From NCBI GenBank assembly GCA_910584785.1, contig CAJUDX010000087.1, positions 1 through 9,808 on the forward strand: DNA of 9,808 nt, given 5' to 3'. Source of the DNA: an uncultured Lachnospiraceae bacterium. Its GTDB lineage: Bacteria > Bacillota > Clostridia > Lachnospirales > Lachnospiraceae. A model generated the notes under the pieces. It did no database searches. It was not told the DNA's origin and saw only the letters and a program-made list of their open reading frames with translations. Positions 5,575-9,808 of this stretch are shown piece after piece (position 1 is the stretch's first letter; the number at the start of each line of letters is the position of its first letter). Position numbers and translations under genes: made by a program.

Positions 5575-6248
5575 GATTTTCCTCCATTCTTTTCTAACTG
5601 ATTCTTTTCTGACAGATTCTTTTCAACTATATTTTCCTCAGATAAACTCCTCGCATACAGATTCTTTTCAACCCTATTCTTCTCAGGCACAGAAAAAAGA
5701 AAATAGCCTAAAAAGCCGGAAATAATTATCAGATAAATCGTCGAAAAACGGATACCCAAAATATTAAATGAGAGTGTCATTCCTCCAAACAGCACAACAA
5801 AAAGAAGATTCCAAACATTTCTTCCCTTCTTTAACATTTTATGAATCATCTTCACCGCTGTCTGCATAATCAGCAGCGAAACAGCAATGCGGATACCTTT
5901 AAACACATGGGAAACTATCGTGTATTGCAGGAGATTATCCATAAAAGAGGAAATCAGCAGGATAATAAAAAAGGACGGCGTCACCATTCCCAAAGTGGCG
6001 AATACTGCACCAGAAATTCCTGCTTTTTTATATCCTGTGTAGGTAGCACAGTTAATGGCAACCGGTCCGGGGGTTGACTCGGCAATTACGGTCATGTCCA
6101 TCAATTCATCCGAACTAATCCAGTGTTTTTTCTCCACACATTCATGGTCAATCAGTGAAATCATCGCATATCCACCGCCGAAGGTAAACATGCCGATTTT
6201 TGCAAATGTTAAAAAAAGTTCCTGTAGTATCATCATTTTTATAGTCAT
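5571..6248 (-). CDS. chrA: CHR-family (chromate-type) transporter, first half-size subunit
   Basis: 225 aa from ATG 6248. Polytopic membrane protein with FTFGGGYAMISLI in the first 35 residues and STPGPVAINCATYTG in the next loop, both CHR hallmarks, then several long hydrophobic helices. It pairs with the following gene (4-nt overlap) as a split two-subunit transporter. Start choice: a TTG at 6266 is also in frame, but ATG 6248 has GGAG 8 nt upstream (6257-6260) and begins closer to the first helix. The C-terminus is odd: after the last helix comes a charged tail of about 38 residues with five EKN triplets and one EEN, encoded by imperfect direct repeats. A promoter and about 170-nt leader precede the gene. 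The substrate is unproven; chromate, sulfate or another oxyanion is possible. Confidence 0.92.
   Translation of the reverse strand: MTIKMMILQELFLTFAKIGMFTFGGGYAMISLIDHECVEKKHWISSDELMDMTVIAESTPGPVAINCATYTGYKKAGISGAVFATLGMVTPSFFIILLISSFMDNLLQYTIVSHVFKGIRIAVSLLIMQTAVKMIHKMLKKGRNVWNLLFVVLFGGMTLSFNILGIRFSTIYLIIISGFLGYFLFSVPEKNRVEKNLYARSLSEENIVEKNLSEKNQLEKNGGKS
5612..5686. repeat. Direct repeats encoding the EKN-rich tail of the first CHR protein
   Basis: Two 30-bp copies, 5612-5641 and 5657-5686, match at about 26 of 30 positions, with an identical 16-bp start (acagattcttttcaac). Their 45-bp spacing keeps the frame. Shorter copies of gattctttt(c) occur at 5599-5608 and at the gene end, giving the repeated EKN triplets in the protein. 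Confidence 0.75.
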
Positions 6249-6423
6249 TCCTTTCACTCCGCTCAAGGCACAAACAAGTTGTGAAAGTTTTGTCAGATTC
6301 TTTCACTCTTTACTCCTCTGGAAAGCAACAACCTGGCTTCAGTGAACCAAGAGACAAAGGGACACACGGTTTTGCACCACGGCAGTGCGATTATGCAGCC
6401 ATAAACACCCTGCCTTCATTAAA
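6249..6423 (-). promoter_or_regulatory. Long leader of the CHR operon with repeated GTGAAAG/CTTTCAC elements
   Basis: Read on the minus strand, GTGAAAG occurs at 6306-6300, its complement CTTTCAC at 6287-6281, and GTGAAAG again at 6257-6251, the last ending 2 nt before the ATG and overlapping the ribosome-binding region. The middle copy could pair with either flank, giving two mutually exclusive 7-bp hairpins, one of which would hide the ribosome site. I do not recognise a known riboswitch class. No convincing small protein is encoded. Confidence 0.4.
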
Positions 6424-6452
6424 AGTATAAACTATCTTTCACAAAATAACAA
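6424..6452 (-). promoter_or_regulatory. Predicted promoter of the CHR operon
   Basis: On the minus strand, TTGTTA (6447-6452) is followed after 17 bp by TATACT (6424-6429). The -35 lies in the tail of the rnpB terminator hairpin, so the two units are packed back to back. Confidence 0.55.
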
Positions 6453-6500
6453 CAAGGTCAGAAGAATCTTCTTTTCCCTCTGACCTTGTTTGTTATTTTT
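6451..6500. terminator. Intrinsic terminator of rnpB
   Basis: Perfect 12-bp stem, 6451-6462 with 6479-6490, loop of 16 nt that can itself partly close (agaa/ttct). On the minus strand it is followed by a T-rich tgttatttt; on the plus strand by tgttattttt, so it could work both ways. It lies about 30 nt after the RNase P RNA 3' end. Confidence 0.85.
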
Positions 6501-6520
6501 CTCGCTGGTTCATACAAAGA

Positions 6521-6902
6521 CTGAGCAAAGCGATAAGCCGGGTTATGTCATGAATGGTCATCTATCTAGGACTGCTGTCACCAGCAGCCTCAAGCAACCT
6601 ACCCGGAAGCAGACGGGCCGCCTTATGCTTCCTGTTTGGTTTTGCTTCAGATGGGGTTTACATATGCCCTGCCTGTTACCAGCCAGGCGGTAGTCCCTTA
6701 CACTGCCTTTCCACCCTTACTGCTCTCTCCGTTTCCGGCAAAACAGCGGTATATTTCTGTTGCACTGTCCTTGGAGTCGCCTCCACCAGACGTTATCTGG
6801 CATCCTGCCCTGTGAAGCCCGGACTTTCCTCTCCTGCGTCCTGAAAGACAGATTACTCCGCCTTCCCGTACCACAGCAGCGACCATTTACCTTACTCAGA
6901 CC
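6521..6902 (-). ncRNA. rnpB: RNase P RNA (catalytic RNA of ribonuclease P)
   Basis: This RNA cuts the 5' leader from tRNA precursors together with the RnpA protein. On the minus strand it shows the universal blocks in order: GAGGAAAGTCCGGGCTT (complement of 6815-6831), GGATGCCAGATAACG and GGAGGCGACTCCAAGG following it, ACAGAAATATACCGC, GTAAGGGTGGAAAG, and at the 3' end ATAGATGACC followed by ACATAACCCGGCTTAT (complement within 6533-6565). The outer P1 helix can form between CTGAGTAA at the 5' end (near 6899) and TTGCTCAG at the 3' end (near 6521-6528). The length of about 380 nt fits. Clostridia usually have type A; I did not fold it to confirm. Short reading frames across this interval are shadows. 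Confidence 0.97.
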
Positions 6903-6908
6903 GTAATT

Positions 6909-6937
6909 ATCCTATCACAGTTTTAATTCATTGTCCA
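6909..6937 (-). promoter_or_regulatory. Predicted rnpB promoter
   Basis: On the minus strand, TGGACA (6932-6937), 17-bp spacer, TAGGAT (6909-6914), with the expected start about 7 nt further at 6901-6902, directly at the 5' strand of the P1 helix. The agreement with the RNA end supports it. Confidence 0.7.
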
Positions 6938-6962
6938 GCACATTAAAACATATTTATTTTTT

Positions 6963-6976
6963 TGTAAGCACTTACA
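6963..6976. promoter_or_regulatory. Upstream cre/LacI-type operator copy
   Basis: TGTAAGCACTTACA, one base from a perfect palindrome and from the second copy at 7069-7082. The centres are 106 bp apart, close to ten helical turns. It lies between rnpB and the MATE promoter, about 25 bp upstream of the rnpB -35 box. Confidence 0.6.
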
Positions 6977-7036
6977 ATATATTATCCGCACTACATTTAA
7001 CTTTATATGCAAAACTCCAATATTATCATTTTCTTA

Positions 7037-7065
7037 TTGACTTAATTTCATATTTTCTGTAAAAT
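7037..7065 (+). promoter_or_regulatory. Predicted promoter of the MATE gene
   Basis: TTGACT (7037-7042), 17-bp spacer, TAAAAT (7060-7065). The start of transcription would be near 7072, inside the operator at 7069-7082. Leader to the annotated ATG is about 65 nt. Confidence 0.75.
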
Positions 7066-7068
7066 TAC

Positions 7069-7082
7069 TGTAAGCGCTTACA
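7069..7082. promoter_or_regulatory. Perfect cre/LacI-type operator over the MATE transcription start
   Basis: TGTAAGCGCTTACA is a perfect 14-bp palindrome matching the CcpA catabolite-response consensus (TGWAARCGYTWNCW) and the wider LacI-family central-CG operator pattern. Placed 3 bp after the -10, it should block initiation when bound. Which regulator binds cannot be told from the sequence. A weaker AAAGCGTT-containing site lies at about 7109-7116. Confidence 0.7.
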
Positions 7083-7136
7083 AAATATTGATACAAAAAC
7101 CAAGGATAAAAGCGTTAAGAAACCTTTTGATGTTTA

Positions 7137-8561
7137 ATGATTAAGGAAAGGAATACAGTCACGACAATGACAGCAGTTCATATGACCCAGGGCAGCATCA
7201 CCCGGCACCTGATCCGGTATTCCGTGCCCCTGATTCTTGGAAATATCTTTCAGCTCACCTATAATGCTGTGGACTCCATAATCGCCGGGCGGTTTATCGG
7301 CAAGGAAGCACTGGCATCAGAGGGCATGGCAAGCCCTGTGATGAATATTGTTATTCTGGGGATTTCCGGAATTTGCATGGGCGCTGGTGTCCTTATGAGT
7401 GAATTTTTCGGTTCCAGGGAATATGAAACATTAAAACGGGAAATGTCTACCGCAGTATTGTTCGGCCTTTATTTTTCCTTAGCTGTGGCAGCCGCCGGGA
7501 TAGTCCTGACGCCCGGCCTATTAAAACTTCTTCATGTGCCGGAGGATTTAATGGGGATGACCAGCATTTACCTTCGAATCATCTTCCTGGGAGCGCCCTT
7601 TACCTATTTTTATAATGCCCTGGCCTCAGCCCTAAAAAGCGTGGGAGATTCAAAAACGCCGCTGAAATTTTTAATGTTTTCTTCCGTGCTCAACGGCGTA
7701 TTGGACTTGATTTTCATTGGCGGTCTGGGCTTTGGAATCGTCTGTTCAGCGGTAACTACAGTTATCGCTGAGGCTGTGTCCGCGGGACTTTCCATCGGCT
7801 ACGTCTATTGGAAAATCCCCTACCTGCGGCTTGCCCCAGGGGAGATGCACATGGACCGCAAACTGCTGAAAATGACCCTGAAATATGGTTCGGTCACTGC
7901 CCTCCAGCAGTCCTGCCAGCCCATAGGCAAGCTGCTGATTCAAGGCTCGATCAACCCCCTGGGGGTGGATGCCATCGCTGCCTTCAATGCAGTGAGCCGG
8001 GTGGACGACTTTGCCTGTATGCCTGAACAGAGCATCTCCCACGGCATCACCACCTTTGTCGCCCAGAACCGTGGGGCAAAAAAATATGACCGGCTGCGGG
8101 AAGGCTTTCGTAAAGGGCTTCTCCTGGAATTTTGCTACTGGATCTGTATCTGCAGCCTGGTACTGATACTGCGCCAGAAAATCGTGGGACTTTTTGTCTC
8201 CGAATACCAGGCTCAAAACATCATCCTCTTAGGCAGCCAATACCTGGGAAGCATGGCATTTTTCTATCTCTACCCTGGATTTACCAATGGTTTTCAGGGC
8301 TTTTACCGGGGTATGGGCATGATGAAAATGACCCTGCTGGGAACCTTTATCCAAACCTCCCTGCGGGTCATCGCCACCTGGATTTTAGTGCCGCGGGCAG
8401 GGATTTATGGGGTGGCTTTTGCCTGTGCGGCAGGATGGAGTGTAATGCTGCTGGTGGAGATACCTTATTATTTCTATCTGCGCAGAAACCACGGCTTTTC
8501 CCGGAATAAGACAGACAGCACATCTGAATATAAAACGCAAACTAAGAAAAACACAAGATAA
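7137..8561 (+). CDS. MATE-family multidrug/cation efflux transporter
   Basis: 474 aa, about twelve transmembrane helices in two related halves; it exports organic cations or drugs against Na+ or H+ at the cell membrane. The first half carries the family opening, TQGSITRHLIRYSVPLILGN (17-36), then YNAVDSIIAGRFIG (42-55); the second half has INPLGVDAIAAFNAVSRVDD and the cytoplasmic loop VAQNRGAKKYDRLREGFRKG. The Lys/Arg-rich tail is normal. The start is uncertain: ATG 7137 has no clear ribosome site and overlaps a five-codon frame (ATG 7130 to TAA 7144); ATG 7167 has AAAGGA 14 nt upstream, rather far. Conserved sequence only begins around residue 16, so the start choice matters little. Regulation by the flanking operators is likely. 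It is a single-gene unit, convergent with the nucleoside kinase gene. Confidence 0.95.
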   Translation: MIKERNTVTTMTAVHMTQGSITRHLIRYSVPLILGNIFQLTYNAVDSIIAGRFIGKEALASEGMASPVMNIVILGISGICMGAGVLMSEFFGSREYETLKREMSTAVLFGLYFSLAVAAAGIVLTPGLLKLLHVPEDLMGMTSIYLRIIFLGAPFTYFYNALASALKSVGDSKTPLKFLMFSSVLNGVLDLIFIGGLGFGIVCSAVTTVIAEAVSAGLSIGYVYWKIPYLRLAPGEMHMDRKLLKMTLKYGSVTALQQSCQPIGKLLIQGSINPLGVDAIAAFNAVSRVDDFACMPEQSISHGITTFVAQNRGAKKYDRLREGFRKGLLLEFCYWICICSLVLILRQKIVGLFVSEYQAQNIILLGSQYLGSMAFFYLYPGFTNGFQGFYRGMGMMKMTLLGTFIQTSLRVIATWILVPRAGIYGVAFACAAGWSVMLLVEIPYYFYLRRNHGFSRNKTDSTSEYKTQTKKNTR

Positions 8562-8583
8562 AACAAACACAAAATTCATCCAG

Positions 8584-8630
8584 GTCCCCCTCTTCTAAAC
8601 CACAAAGACAAAAGCGGCGGAGTGGGGGAC
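8584..8630. repeat. Inverted repeat in convergent spacer
   Basis: gtccccc (8584-8590) pairs with gggggac (8624-8630) across about 33 nt. There is no T-run, so terminator function is doubtful. The left arm belongs to a 15-mer (8584-8598) found inverted at 2784-2798. It lies between the MATE stop and the nucleoside kinase stop. Confidence 0.45.
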
Positions 8631-8658
8631 GGATTTCCACTGACTTATCCTATCTTCC

Positions 8659-9808
8659 TTACACCCGCAGACAGCTTCCCCCAATAAACTCCCTTAATAT
8701 CGAGTTCTTTGGCACATCCTCGCTGCTGACACCCAGGAAATAATCCATAAATTTCAAAAGCCGTTTTGCCTCCGCATATTCCGGGCAGTTCCTGGGAATC
8801 CCAAAAAGCAGCGGCTCGGCAAACAGCTTCAGCACTGCCAGTTCATAGGCTAATGCCGAATTAAACATCGCATCTGCCTCTTCCTGGAAAGGAAAGATAT
8901 TTTCCTCCTCACCCTTGCGCACCGAATCCCAGCGCCGGATCGTATCCTGGGCCGAAGCTCCTCTCGTCCGAGCATCCCGAACCATACGGCGAAGCAGGCG
9001 CCCGTCCGTCGTAGGCACACGGTTATGTTCATCCACATTCAGGGCCGTTAAAGGACTAATATAGATTTTAAACTTCTTCTCCCGCGGAAGCCGATAGGAC
9101 ATCCTATCATTCAACGCATGAATCCCCTCAATCACCAAAATATCTTCTGTCCCCAGCTTTAAGAAATCCCCCTTATACTCCCTCTCACCGGTAATAAAAT
9201 TATAGCGCGGAAGTTCCACCCGCTCCCCGTCAAGCAGACGAACCATATCTTCATTAAACTGCTTAATATCCAAACATTCCAAAACTTCATAATTATAATT
9301 TCCGTTCTCATCCCGCGGACTGTCCACCCGATTAACAAAATAATTATCCACCGCAATCGGATGAGGCTTTAAGCCCAGGGCCATCAGCTGTGTGCTAAGC
9401 CTGTGCGAAAACGTCGTTTTCCCCGAAGAGGACGGCCCGGCAATCATCACCAGCTTCTTATCCCCCGAAGCCACAATCTTCCCGGCAATCTCTCCAATTT
9501 TCTTCTCCATCAGGGCCTCTTCAATCAAAATCGTTTCGCTCGCTGCCCCCGCAGAAATCCGGTCATTCAGCCCGCCGACATTTGCCAGATCCAGACGAAG
9601 CCCCCAATCCGAAGTTTCCTTCAGTACCTGATACAGCTTATCCCTGGGCGCAAACGGCTCAACCACCTTGGGATCGTCCCCCGGATACATCAGCACAAAG
9701 CCGTCCTGATAAAGCTGTAAATCAAAATACTTTAAATACCCCGTATTGGGCACCATATAACCATAAAAGTAATCCTCAAAATCCCCAATACTGTAAATAT
9801 TCACATTA
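8659..9808 (-). CDS. Uridine-kinase-family nucleoside kinase, N-terminus outside window
   Basis: About 382 codons are visible and the frame is still open at the right edge, so the gene is partial; the first GTG in view (9804) is most likely internal. Numbering from that GTG: IAGPSSSGKTT (121-131) is the Walker A loop, AVDNYF (151-156) carries the acidic residue used in substrate binding by uridine kinases, ELPRYNFITGER (197-208) follows, and ILVIEGIHALN (222-232) is the Walker B-side strand. The 120 residues before the P-loop, with IYSIGDFEDYFYGYM, match the middle of the long clostridial nucleoside kinases that join a TGS/threonyl-tRNA-synthetase-like N-terminal region to a kinase domain. 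It would phosphorylate uridine or a similar nucleoside. The stop at 8659 is followed by no obvious terminator. Confidence 0.92.
   Translation of the reverse strand, partial: NVNIYSIGDFEDYFYGYMVPNTGYLKYFDLQLYQDGFVLMYPGDDPKVVEPFAPRDKLYQVLKETSDWGLRLDLANVGGLNDRISAGAASETILIEEALMEKKIGEIAGKIVASGDKKLVMIAGPSSSGKTTFSHRLSTQLMALGLKPHPIAVDNYFVNRVDSPRDENGNYNYEVLECLDIKQFNEDMVRLLDGERVELPRYNFITGEREYKGDFLKLGTEDILVIEGIHALNDRMSYRLPREKKFKIYISPLTALNVDEHNRVPTTDGRLLRRMVRDARTRGASAQDTIRRWDSVRKGEEENIFPFQEEADAMFNSALAYELAVLKLFAEPLLFGIPRNCPEYAEAKRLLKFMDYFLGVSSEDVPKNSILREFIGGSCLRV

Noticed and set aside
6490..6886. Several open frames on both strands between 6490 and 6886
   Set aside because: They fall inside the RNase P RNA, whose conserved blocks explain the sequence.
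7746..8509. Overlapping frames of 125 and 156 aa within the MATE gene
   Set aside because: They are out-of-frame shadows of a well-recognised membrane protein and have no motifs of their own.

Overview
The window looks like a chromosomal stretch from a low-to-mid GC Gram-positive anaerobe of the class Clostridia, most likely a Lachnospiraceae-type gut bacterium. This rests on strong AGGAGG-type ribosome sites, a pyrB-pyrI pair with a zinc-binding PyrI, a large clostridial nucleoside kinase, split short CHR transporter genes and a CcpA/LacI-type palindromic operator. The placement is inference from gene content and style; no search was run.

Layout from left to right. Positions 49-216 hold a 168-bp near-palindromic element with almost perfect 24-bp ends, resembling a miniature transposable or intergenic repeat. 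It sits just downstream of a minus-strand gene (227-1036) for a poorly characterised protein with distant resemblance to the uracil-DNA-glycosylase fold. A divergent promoter region (1037-1317) separates that gene from pyrB-pyrI (1318-2657, plus strand), the catalytic and regulatory chains of aspartate transcarbamoylase, which end at a strong bidirectional hairpin terminator.

From about 6450 down to 2811 the minus strand carries what looks like one operon or operon cluster: a promoter, a roughly 170-nt leader, two overlapping half-size CHR-family (chromate-type) transporter genes, a 23-bp tandem repeat array, a P-loop nucleotide-kinase-like gene, a stand-alone PD-(D/E)XK-type nuclease gene and aroE (shikimate dehydrogenase). 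Direct duplications recur here: inside both transporter genes, between the transporter and kinase genes, and at the nuclease stop codon.

Next comes rnpB (about 6521-6902, minus strand), the RNase P RNA, with its own promoter and terminator. It is divergent from a MATE-family efflux gene (7137-8561, plus strand). The MATE promoter has an ideal 14-bp TGTAAGCGCTTACA operator over the predicted start site and a second near-identical copy 106 bp upstream, which suggests repression by CcpA or another LacI-family regulator. The window ends with the C-terminal two thirds of a minus-strand uridine-kinase-like nucleoside kinase that runs off the right edge.

Most of the content is housekeeping (pyrimidine synthesis, shikimate pathway, tRNA processing, nucleoside metabolism). 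The less ordinary parts are the palindromic element, the repeat-rich CHR/kinase/nuclease operon, the three-copy GTGAAAG leader motif and the paired operators before the MATE gene. I found no CRISPR array, tRNA, transposase or phage gene.
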